A stretch of DNA of 5,980 nt from Candidatus Roizmanbacteria bacterium CG22_combo_CG10-13_8_21_14_all_34_12 (GTDB taxonomy: Bacteria > Patescibacteriota > Microgenomatia > UBA1406 > GWC2-37-13), in NCBI GenBank assembly GCA_002786595.1, contig PCTC01000006.1, forward strand, positions 1 through 5,980, read 5' to 3'. Made by a program: the position numbers and the translations under genes. Positions 1 to 5,980 of this stretch are shown piece by piece (position 1 is the first letter of the stretch; the number at the start of each line of letters is the position of its first letter). Below the pieces are notes generated by a model that saw nothing but the letters and a program-made list of their open reading frames with translations, was not told the origin of the DNA and did no database searches.

Positions 1-50
1 GCAATTTCCTGCTCGACTTGGAATAGTAATGTATTTGCTTGTTCAGTCAT
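1..50 (-). CDS. Start of an unidentified protein, partial (runs off left edge)
   Basis: An ATG at 50-48 on the minus strand opens a frame that continues without a stop to the window edge. It gives 16 codons that begin MTEQANTLLFQVEQEI. This is too short to assign a family. The peptide looks like a soluble, helical N-terminus with no signal peptide or membrane segment. It lies about 70 bases downstream of the PsbP-like gene on the same strand, so the two could be co-transcribed. No Shine-Dalgarno sequence precedes the ATG. The call rests only on the open frame and its plausible position and composition. Confidence 0.4.
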   Translation of the reverse strand, partial: MTEQANTLLFQVEQEI

Positions 51-83
51 GTTCTTATATGGCTTAAGTTTCAAAAAATGTAA

Positions 84-101
84 TTGATTGGTTTGATCGG
101 T
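84..101. repeat. Two-copy 9-base tandem repeat
   Basis: TTGATTGGT (84-92) is followed directly by TTGATCGGT (93-101), with one mismatch between copies. It sits in the short spacer between the PsbP-like gene and the partial gene at the left edge. It could be a small operator for the left gene or chance in AT-rich DNA. Nothing else in the spacer 51-120 is convincing. Confidence 0.3.
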
Positions 102-120
102 ATATTGAAAAAAATAACTT

Positions 121-738
121 TCAATTAATTCTACTAAACACTATAGAATTTAAAATATCTTCAAACTCCTCTTGATTTGTTGCTCCATTAAAAAATCTAA
201 TAAATTCAAAAAACCTCCCATCATGGATAAAAAATACTTCTTCTCCACCTTTAATATTATCACCCGTTTCGGATTCTATCCAACTTCTTCTCATTGCTCT
301 CTCCCCTGCTATTGTGACATATTTTTTATCAGTAGGTTTAGGTACGGAAAGGGGCCCTTTTTCTTGTTCACGATCAAAGTCATCAACTAATTCATCAAGA
401 GTTTTTCCAGCAGGATTATCAGAAATATAAATATCTATTTTAACTCCATCATTATTATTAAGTGATATAAAATCAAGGCCTCCGTTCATTGGCTGTTCCG
501 TGACTTTATAAACGGAAGGATAATTGAAAGACAGACCTGTTCCTTGATGCGTGTAAATATATTTAGTTTCATTAGGTGGAATTGAAATAGTAGAAACATA
601 TGTTGGGGTAATGGTTGGAGAAAAATTATTAATAGTCAAAGGATTGGATTTATTCGCCAAATTCTTTCCTAATAAAATACCACTAATAAAAATTAGAGAA
701 ATTAGTAAGACAAAAAATATTATTTTTAATATTTTCAT
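121..738 (-). CDS. Membrane-anchored PsbP-like extracytoplasmic protein
   Basis: The 205-residue protein has a Lys-containing N-terminus and one hydrophobic segment at about residues 4-24 (IIFFVLLISLIFISGILLG). A low-complexity Asn/Thr/Pro linker follows (about 30-57), then a globular domain (about 60-205). There is no lipobox Cys, so it is probably a single-pass anchor or uncleaved signal with the domain outside. The domain opens with GLSFNYPSVYKV (68-79) and contains ELVDDFDREQ (116-125). It then has VTIAGERAMRRSW (141-153) and ends EEFEDILNSIVF (190-201). This order of strand, helix, 'aGe.a' strand and closing helix resembles PsbP-like domains of bacterial lipoproteins and surface proteins. 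No catalytic residues are evident, and the function is unknown. The ATG at 738 fits an extended -10 whose predicted transcription start falls at or next to it. A remnant nuclease gene ends 20 bases upstream on the same strand. Confidence 0.75.
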   Translation of the reverse strand: MKILKIIFFVLLISLIFISGILLGKNLANKSNPLTINNFSPTITPTYVSTISIPPNETKYIYTHQGTGLSFNYPSVYKVTEQPMNGGLDFISLNNNDGVKIDIYISDNPAGKTLDELVDDFDREQEKGPLSVPKPTDKKYVTIAGERAMRRSWIESETGDNIKGGEEVFFIHDGRFFEFIRFFNGATNQEEFEDILNSIVFSRIN

Positions 739-744
739 ACATTA

Positions 745-753
745 AATATAGCA
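745..753 (-). promoter_or_regulatory. Extended -10 promoter of the PsbP-like gene (likely leaderless)
   Basis: Read on the minus strand, TGC (753-751) is followed by TATATT (750-745), a TGn-extended -10 element. The ATG starts 7 bases after the hexamer, so the predicted transcription start coincides with the start codon or lies one or two bases before it. No good -35 lies at 16-18 bases, as is common when an extended -10 is present. No Shine-Dalgarno sequence is seen. Confidence 0.45.
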
Positions 754-758
754 GAAAA

Positions 759-902
759 TTAATTTAACTTTTTCCAAACCTCCATCCTTTTCTCTCTTGC
801 TTCTTTTTCCGCAGACAACAATTCATCCTGATATTTTATCTTGGCTCTCTTCTCATAAAGAACAACTTTGACTAATCCATTTTTCACTAATTCGATATTA
901 AG
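759..902 (-). pseudogene. C-terminal remnant of a staphylococcal-nuclease-like (SNase) gene
   Basis: On the minus strand, 47 sense codons lead to a TAA at 761-759, with an in-frame TAA immediately upstream (905-903) and no start codon. The peptide contains IELVKNGLVKVVLYE, followed by ELLSAEKEAREKRMEVW and a short Lys-rich end. This is the signature of the last strand and C-terminal helix of SNase-fold (thermonuclease-like) nucleases, which usually read 'vNleLVknGyAkv...ELl.AE.eAr....giW'. The catalytic Arg/Glu/Asp core of the family would lie upstream and is absent in all three minus-strand frames. The fragment cannot be a working nuclease. It sits 20 bases upstream of the PsbP-like gene, so the two may once have formed a secreted-protein operon. 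The family call comes from motif memory, not a search. Confidence 0.6.
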
Positions 903-904
903 TT

Positions 905-1126
905 ATTTATTAACTATCACAATCACATATAATGGTCTTGAAAAATCACAGGGTTTTTATCTACGATCAAATAATTTTATTGACAAACTTCCCTTATTCG
1001 CGGCCAAGCTCTATCCACAGAAAAATTGGTATGAACGAGATATATATTTTACTACCGCTGACGGAGGCGATCGCTACCTTAAAGACAAAATTGACTAAAT
1101 GTTATGAAGCCGAACTGTTAAAATAA
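905..1126 (+). pseudogene. Orphan coding fragment on the plus strand, frameshifted
   Basis: The plus-strand frame through 913-1095 reads as credible protein, with NGLEKSQGFYLRSNNF, then LPLFAAKLYPQKNWYE, then YFTTADGGDRYLKDK, before a TAA at 1096-1098. The frame two bases further on stays open to a TAA at 1124-1126 with CYEAELLK, so a frameshift near 1090 may split one original frame. No promoter or convincing start is present. The only upstream ATG in frame (868) lies antisense to the nuclease remnant, so the 5' end is missing. The Pro/Trp/Tyr-rich 'YFTTADGGDRY' stretch reminds me of proteins found with DNA methylases in candidate-phylum genomes, but I cannot confirm that family. The evidence that this is coding debris is amino-acid composition only. 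Confidence 0.4.
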
Positions 1127-1161
1127 TTGCCGTGTCTGGACTACAAGGATTAATTCACAAT

Positions 1162-1214
1162 ATATGTAATATTTGACATAAAATTATACATATGTTATGA
1201 TTCATTCATATGAA
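1162..1214. promoter_or_regulatory. Candidate autoregulatory operator of the toxin-antitoxin operon
   Basis: Short symmetric elements cluster over the promoter. ATATGTA (1162-1168) is inverted as TACATAT (1187-1193) around the -35. The perfect palindrome ACATATGT (1188-1195) fills the end of the spacer. The perfect palindrome TTCATATGAA (1205-1214) covers the start codon. Centres of the last two lie 18 bases apart. Phd/YefM antitoxins are known to repress their own operons by binding palindromes over the promoter, which makes these natural candidates. AT-rich sequence makes chance palindromes more likely. Confidence 0.45.
1173..1201 (+). promoter_or_regulatory. Strong sigma70-type promoter of the toxin-antitoxin operon (leaderless)
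   Basis: A perfect -35 TTGACA (1173-1178) is separated by 17 bases from TATGAT (1196-1201). The -10 is also TGn-extended (TGT, 1193-1195). The predicted transcription start is at about 1207-1209 and the antitoxin ATG is at 1210, so the mRNA would have no leader or only 1-3 bases. This is the best promoter in the left half of the window. Confidence 0.8.
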
Positions 1215-1548
1215 AAAAGTTATAAAAAAAACAAAAGAGTACACCTATTCACTAGTGCCGGAACTTATTTCTGCCTCTGATCTGCAAAGAAAATCCGGAA
1301 AGATTCTTCGAATGCTAAAAGATTCCACTCAACCATATTTTATTGTGAAAAATAATAAACCTACTGGGGTTATTGTTGGAATTAACGAATATGAAAGGCT
1401 AAAAAAGATTCAAGAAGAATGGGAATGGGCAGATACAATTGCAGCAATAAAAGATGGTGAAAAAGCTTTAAAAGAGGGAACAATAAAAAAACTAGATGGA
1501 TCAATTTATGATCTTTGGAAATCATTACAAGACAAAAACGATGACTGA
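1210..1548 (+). CDS. Type II antitoxin, Phd/YefM family
   Basis: The 112-residue protein has the Phd/YefM N-terminal fold at about residues 18-66. It shows ELISASDLQRKSGKIL, then a strand pair around QPYFIVKNNKPTGVIVGINEYERLKK. This layout ('.is.sel......l......pv.I.kngkp.avl.....y..l') is typical of the DNA-binding dimerisation domain. The C-terminal part (67-112) is charged and has three Trp residues (EEWEWAD and DLWKS). It should be the flexible region that wraps and neutralises the toxin. It is longer than the roughly 80-90 residues of many relatives because of a nine-residue N-terminal Lys-rich extension and the long tail. The start is fixed by a promoter whose predicted transcription start falls at the ATG. 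The stop overlaps the toxin start by 8 bases (ATGACTGA), which indicates translational coupling. It probably represses its own promoter. Confidence 0.85.
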   Translation: MKKVIKKTKEYTYSLVPELISASDLQRKSGKILRMLKDSTQPYFIVKNNKPTGVIVGINEYERLKKIQEEWEWADTIAAIKDGEKALKEGTIKKLDGSIYDLWKSLQDKNDD

Positions 1549-1804
1549 AATTTACTACTCACCTAGATTTAAAAAGTCATTAAAAAAACTTCCTCTTTCG
1601 GTAATCGAAAATTTAAATTTCAAACTTTCTTTATTTGCAATAAATCCTTTTAATCCATCCCTAAAAACTCATAAGTTAACAGGTAAATTAAGTCAATATT
1701 ATTCTTTTTCGATAACAAATTCTTATAGAATTATTTTTTACTTTATAAGTAACAATAAAGCTTTTTTTATAAATATAGGAACTCACGAAATATATAAAAA
1801 TTAA
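1541..1804 (+). CDS. RelE/ParE-superfamily toxin (probable mRNA interferase)
   Basis: The 87-residue basic protein starts MTEIYYSPRFKKSLKKLP, the usual RelE opening strand and first helix. Family landmarks follow in order: HKLTGKL (44-50), the core strand SYRIIFYF (61-68) and the closing strand INIGTHEIYK (77-86). Arg63 and His82 match positions that are commonly catalytic or conserved in RelE/YafQ-type ribonucleases. That fits ribosome-dependent mRNA cleavage better than gyrase poisoning, but this is inferred. The in-frame ATG at 1496 lies inside the antitoxin and would add residues foreign to the family, so 1541 is preferred. There is no Shine-Dalgarno sequence. Translation is probably coupled to the antitoxin through the ATGACTGA overlap. 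Base composition is extreme: sampled 60-base rows are about 18-27% G+C. Confidence 0.82.
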   Translation: MTEIYYSPRFKKSLKKLPLSVIENLNFKLSLFAINPFNPSLKTHKLTGKLSQYYSFSITNSYRIIFYFISNNKAFFINIGTHEIYKN

Positions 1805-1809
1805 ATTTT

Positions 1810-1818
1810 TGTGATAAT
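1810..1818 (+). promoter_or_regulatory. Possible extended -10 upstream of the YkuK-like gene
   Basis: TGT followed by GATAAT (1813-1818) resembles a TGn-extended -10. A transcription start near 1825 would leave a 9-base leader before the ATG at 1834, with no Shine-Dalgarno sequence. No -35 is recognisable at the right distance, and the surrounding DNA is so AT-rich that a chance match is quite possible. Read-through from the toxin is the alternative. Confidence 0.3.
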
Positions 1819-1833
1819 ATTAAGAATAATTTT

Positions 1834-2304
1834 ATGTTTCAAAGTCCAACCCATGGAGAAGTTGATCTGGAAAAATTAAGACATATTGTGTCCTCATATA
1901 TGGCCGAGGACAAAAAAGCCAAATATGAAATAATCGTCGGGACCGACTCGCAGAAAATAGAGAAGGGGGGATACGATTTTGTCTCGGCTCTAGTCATCCA
2001 TAGAATTGGTTTGGGCGGAATTTATTTTTGGAAGAGAGAAATTAATAATAAAAAAATGGGGCTAAAAGAAAGGATTTACCGGGAAGCAACCATGTCTCTT
2101 CAAACTTCAGAAAACTTTGTCGAACTTTTTAAAACCAACGGAATCTCCCGCTATGATATTCAAATACATGTTGATATAGGACCAAATGGAGAAACCAGAA
2201 CGATGATCAATGAGATCAGCGGAATGATAAGGGGGAGTGGGTATGAGGTGAAAATAAAACCCTATTCTTACGGTGCTTCAAAAGTAGCAGATCGTTATAC
2301 TTAA
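1834..2304 (+). CDS. YkuK/DUF458 family RNase H-like protein
   Basis: The 156-residue protein matches the YkuK (DUF458, RNase H-like) family along its whole length. It begins with the family opening FQSPTHGEV (2-10). It then has the first strand IIVGTDSQ (33-40), ALVIHRIGLGGIYFW (52-66), KERIYREATMSL (78-89) and IHVDIGPNGETR (111-122). The tail VKIKPYSYGASKVADRYT closes it. Conserved acidic residues Asp38, Glu84, Asp114 and Asp153 are placed as expected for a two-metal RNase H fold, so nuclease activity on RNA or hybrids is plausible. To my knowledge the family's biological substrate is not established. Size is normal for the family and nothing is missing. It lies 29 bases after the toxin on the same strand but has higher G+C, so it is probably an independent chromosomal gene. 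Its stop overlaps the end of the convergent Lon-type gene. Confidence 0.85.
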   Translation: MFQSPTHGEVDLEKLRHIVSSYMAEDKKAKYEIIVGTDSQKIEKGGYDFVSALVIHRIGLGGIYFWKREINNKKMGLKERIYREATMSLQTSENFVELFKTNGISRYDIQIHVDIGPNGETRTMINEISGMIRGSGYEVKIKPYSYGASKVADRYT

Positions 2305-3344
2305 AGATACTCTCTTATATTCGCATCAGTTATGACAAAGCTCGTTCCTTCGCCTTTAACCAGTTTGTAGGCAACTTTGCGGGCAATACCTTCAACGGTT
2401 CGTTCCAAACTTCTGATTCCTGAATCAAATCCCAAAGGTCTCGCGATCTTCATCCAGACAGAATCGTCAATTTTTATATTCTCCGGCAATAGCCCAACCT
2501 CTTTGATATAGTGCGGGAAAACATAATTTTTGGCAATAGCGATTTTTTCTTCATCGGTGTAAGACGGCATTTGGATCACTTCCAACCGGTCCATAACGGC
2601 CGTCGAAATATTATTGGTATTGTTGGCGGTGGCAATAAAAAGAACTTGTGACAGATCTACGGGATAGTCAATAAAATAATCGGTAAAATTGTTGTTTTGT
2701 CCTGGATCCAAAAGTTCAATCAAGACACCCATAATGGCTGCCCGGGATTCCGGTGTGATCCTATCCAGTTCATCAAGTAAAATGACAGGATTGATAGCGT
2801 CAGCCCGTCTCAAAGAGCGAATGATCATTCCCGGTTCCGCCTCGGGTGAGGTCTTTGACTGTCCGCGCAGATCTAATGCTGAGGATAATCCTCCAAAAGG
2901 AATCCTCATAAATTTCCGCCCCAATGCTTCGGCCACCGACTTGGCAAAGGTGGTTTTTCCGGTTCCGGCCAGTCCAACGAAAAATAAATTTGGCGCATGA
3001 AAGAGATTGGCGGTAGGGGATTTCTTTTGCAAGATCAAAACCGAAATAAATTCAATAATTCTTTGTTTAATTTTTTCCAAGCCGAAATGATTTTGTTCCA
3101 AGATCTGTTTAGCCCGATCAATATCAAGAAAATCATCTGTCTTTTTACTCCATGGAATATTGACAATCCAGTCGATGTATTTTGCGGTGATATCAAGTTG
3201 AGCAAGATTGCCACCATGTTTTAGAGTTAGATAAATTCGCTCAATTTGCTCGGCCGCCTTGTCATGAAGGTTAGCAGGCAAATCAGCCGACTGCAAAAGA
3301 GTCTTTAATTTTTCTATTTCTGACAAGCTATTGGTTTCATCCAT
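2301..3344 (-). CDS. Lon-type AAA+ ATPase lacking the peptidase domain
   Basis: The 347-residue protein corresponds to the middle of Lon only. Residues 1-60 match the helical region before the ATPase, and YIDWIVNIPWSKKTDDFLD (56-74) matches Lon's 'YLDWL..LPW.k...D.lD'. The AAA+ core follows: Walker A GLAGTGKT (124-131), Walker B VILLDELD (187-194), sensor 1 ATANN (238-242) and the arginine-finger region MDRLEVIQMP with Arg253. Sensor 2 is GFDSGIRSLERTV (305-317) with Arg311. ATP binding and hydrolysis motifs are therefore intact. Lon's N-terminal substrate domain and the whole C-terminal Ser-Lys protease domain are absent. The protein ends ITDANIREYL, exactly at the linker where the protease normally begins. 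The pore loop, usually TYIG.MPG, reads TSPEAEPG. It cannot be a protease on its own. It may be a remodelling ATPase or work with another subunit. It diverges from groES and has no Shine-Dalgarno sequence. Confidence 0.85.
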   Translation of the reverse strand: MDETNSLSEIEKLKTLLQSADLPANLHDKAAEQIERIYLTLKHGGNLAQLDITAKYIDWIVNIPWSKKTDDFLDIDRAKQILEQNHFGLEKIKQRIIEFISVLILQKKSPTANLFHAPNLFFVGLAGTGKTTFAKSVAEALGRKFMRIPFGGLSSALDLRGQSKTSPEAEPGMIIRSLRRADAINPVILLDELDRITPESRAAIMGVLIELLDPGQNNNFTDYFIDYPVDLSQVLFIATANNTNNISTAVMDRLEVIQMPSYTDEEKIAIAKNYVFPHYIKEVGLLPENIKIDDSVWMKIARPLGFDSGIRSLERTVEGIARKVAYKLVKGEGTSFVITDANIREYL

Positions 3345-3367
3345 ATTGTTGGTCCCGACTAAATCAG

Positions 3368-3383
3368 GATTAGCAGACTAATC
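3368..3383. promoter_or_regulatory. Inverted repeat upstream of the groES promoter
   Basis: GATTAG (3368-3373) and CTAATC (3378-3383) form a perfect 6-base inverted repeat around CAGA. It lies 20 bases upstream of the groES -35 and could be a regulator binding site for either divergent gene. It is not followed by a T tract, so it is not a terminator. Confidence 0.4.
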
Positions 3384-3384
3384 G

Positions 3385-3397
3385 GTTATTTGATAAC
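3385..3397. promoter_or_regulatory. Second inverted repeat next to the groES -35
   Basis: GTTAT (3385-3389) and ATAAC (3393-3397) form a perfect 5-base inverted repeat around TTG. It begins one base after the first inverted repeat and ends 6 bases before the groES -35. The pair together look more like an operator region than either alone. The regulator is unknown. Confidence 0.35.
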
Positions 3398-3403
3398 TTC
3401 CCC

Positions 3404-3432
3404 TTGACAACAGATTTTTTTTTGGGTATATT
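3404..3432 (+). promoter_or_regulatory. Promoter of the groES-groEL operon
   Basis: A consensus -35 TTGACA (3404-3409) and TATATT (3427-3432) are separated by exactly 17 bases. Transcription should start at about 3438-3440, which leaves a leader of about 33-35 bases before groES. It reads as a vegetative sigma70-type promoter, consistent with high constitutive expression of the chaperonin. Confidence 0.75.
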
Positions 3433-3439
3433 TCATCAT

Positions 3440-3452
3440 ATAAAAATTATAA
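3440..3452 (+). repeat. Leader repeat, copy 1 (before groES)
   Basis: The 13-base sequence ATAAAAATTATAA sits at the predicted 5' end of the groES mRNA and recurs exactly at 3796-3808 before groEL. Downstream of each copy, AAATTTTAAA also recurs (3462-3471 and 3807-3816). Both lead to a start codon with no Shine-Dalgarno sequence. Confidence 0.5.
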
Positions 3453-3472
3453 GTTAAATACAAATTTTAAAT

Positions 3473-3799
3473 ATGTCAAAAGCACAAGGTAATATTAAAC
3501 CTCTTTTTGATTACGTATTGATTCGTCCTGTTGAAGGAGAATCAAAAACTCCTTCCGGTATTGTCCTTCCCGATTCTGTTGAAAAAAAATCCCAAGTCGG
3601 GGAAGTGATGGCAATTGGGCCGGGATCAGATTGTTGTGGTGGTGACTGTTGTGGAGAAGACGACAAGAAATGCGTAGCAATGGTTGTTAAGGTTGGTCAG
3701 AAAGTTATTTATAAAAAATGGGGAGGGAACGAAGTAAAAGTTGGGAATGTTGAATGGTTATTACTTGAACAGAAAGATGTAATGGCAATTGTGGAATAA
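3473..3799 (+). CDS. groES: Co-chaperonin GroES with a cysteine-rich roof loop
   Basis: GroES forms the heptameric lid that closes the GroEL folding chamber in the cytoplasm. The 108-residue protein has the family's opening IKPLFDYVLIRPVE (8-21). The mobile loop has GIVLP (29-33), the GroEL-binding hydrophobic motif. QVGEVMAIGPG (41-51) follows, then VKVGQKVIYKKWGGNEVKV (72-90) and the closing strand KDVMAIVE. It is about 10 residues longer than the usual 94-97. The difference lies in the roof beta-hairpin, where SDCCGGDCCGEDDKKCVA (52-69) brings Cys54, 55, 59, 60 and 67. The ATG at 3473 fits the promoter, although no Shine-Dalgarno sequence is present. It is the first gene of the groES-groEL operon, and groEL starts 25 bases after its stop. 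Confidence 0.95.
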   Translation: MSKAQGNIKPLFDYVLIRPVEGESKTPSGIVLPDSVEKKSQVGEVMAIGPGSDCCGGDCCGEDDKKCVAMVVKVGQKVIYKKWGGNEVKVGNVEWLLLEQKDVMAIVE

Positions 3800-3808
3800 A
3801 AATTATAA
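3796..3808 (+). repeat. Leader repeat, copy 2 (before groEL)
   Basis: This is an exact second copy of ATAAAAATTATAA. It starts inside the last groES codons and includes the groES stop. It is followed by the palindrome TAAATTTTAAAATTTA (3806-3821) in a spacer (3800-3824) made only of A and T. There is no Shine-Dalgarno sequence before the groEL ATG. The element may keep the initiation site unstructured. Confidence 0.5.
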
Positions 3809-3815
3809 ATTTTAA

Positions 3816-5980
<2,165 letters not shown>

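Larger units (their letters stand above)
739..1209. other. 471-base region without an intact gene
   Basis: This gap between the PsbP-like gene and the toxin-antitoxin cassette holds several things. From left to right these are an extended -10 for the PsbP-like gene, the SNase tail (minus) and a join at about 903-912. The orphan plus-strand fragment and about 45 AT-rich bases ending in the antitoxin promoter follow. The two coding remnants point towards each other's missing parts, as expected after a deletion or replacement. No terminal inverted repeats, transposase fragment or tRNA-like attachment site was found. Confidence 0.6.
3345..3472. other. Divergent spacer between the Lon-type gene and groES
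   Basis: These 128 bases carry the groES promoter and leader plus two inverted repeats. For the Lon-type gene, only a weak minus-strand promoter can be proposed: TTATCA (3396-3391), 18 bases, then TAATCC (3372-3367) with TGC before it. That overlaps both inverted repeats. No CIRCE element (TTAGCACTC-N9-GAGTGCTAA, the HrcA site) is present. Confidence 0.5.

Noticed and set aside
104..125. ATTGAAA...TTTCAAT hairpin at the 3' end of the PsbP-like gene
   Set aside because: The 7-base stem is A/T-rich, spans the stop codon and has no following T tract, so it is not a credible intrinsic terminator.
172..390. Plus-strand open frame within the PsbP-like gene
   Set aside because: It is antisense to a better-supported coding frame and its Phe/Lys/Ile-rich translation has no family signature.
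1130..1155. Possible tRNA or rRNA fragment (GTGTCTGGACTACAAGG)
   Set aside because: No cloverleaf can be folded around it, there is no T-loop or acceptor stem, and the similarity to rRNA is only a short chance-level match.
1496..1540. Upstream ATG giving a 102-residue toxin
   Set aside because: The added residues do not fit the RelE opening MTEIYYSPRF. The ATG at 1541 gives the standard ATGACTGA coupling with the antitoxin.
1796..1810. AAAAATT-A-AATTTTT as a terminator after the toxin
   Set aside because: The stem is made only of A/T pairs with a one-base loop and overlaps the stop codon. It is too weak and too likely by chance in such AT-rich DNA.
2689..3000. Plus-strand open frame inside the Lon-type gene
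   Set aside because: It lies antisense to the Walker A/B region of a well-supported AAA+ protein and has no recognisable family features.

Overview
The window most likely comes from a small-genome, AT-rich bacterium of the Candidate Phyla Radiation (Patescibacteria), possibly Microgenomates. The reasons are indirect. Genes are short, tightly packed and often convergent with overlapping ends. Almost no start codon has a Shine-Dalgarno sequence, and at least two genes look leaderless. There is a small membrane-anchored PsbP-like protein with a Thr/Pro-rich linker, and a stripped-down Lon. TGA is used as a normal stop, which argues against the UGA-recoding Gracilibacteria/Absconditabacteria. The phylum is inferred and was not tested.

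Layout. Bases 1-50 hold the first 16 codons of an unknown minus-strand gene. Bases 121-738 (minus) encode the anchored PsbP-like protein. Bases 739-1209 contain no intact gene. They hold the C-terminal tail of a staphylococcal-nuclease-like gene (minus, 759-902), which abuts an orphan coding fragment on the other strand (about 905-1126), and then a strong promoter. Bases 1210-1804 (plus) are a two-gene type II toxin-antitoxin cassette (Phd/YefM antitoxin, RelE-family toxin), markedly more AT-rich than the genes to its right. Bases 1834-2304 (plus) encode a YkuK/DUF458 RNase H-fold protein. It runs tail-to-tail into a 347-residue Lon-type AAA+ ATPase on the minus strand (2301-3344). A 128-base divergent spacer with two small inverted repeats and a near-consensus promoter leads into groES (3473-3799) and groEL (3825-5492). 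groEL overlaps by 7 bases the end of a partial murD on the minus strand (5486-5980, running off the window).

Functional picture. The right half is a protein-quality-control block: GroES and GroEL form one operon, and a Lon-derived ATPase without peptidase diverges from it. MurD belongs to peptidoglycan synthesis. The left half looks like a small accessory zone, with gene debris beside a toxin-antitoxin cassette.

The points most worth a second look are three. The Lon-type protein stops exactly where the protease domain should start and has lost the pore-loop aromatic. GroES carries a five-cysteine segment in its roof hairpin. The toxin-antitoxin promoter appears to start transcription at the antitoxin ATG itself. 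I see no CRISPR array, RNA gene or insertion sequence, and no clearly new multi-gene system.
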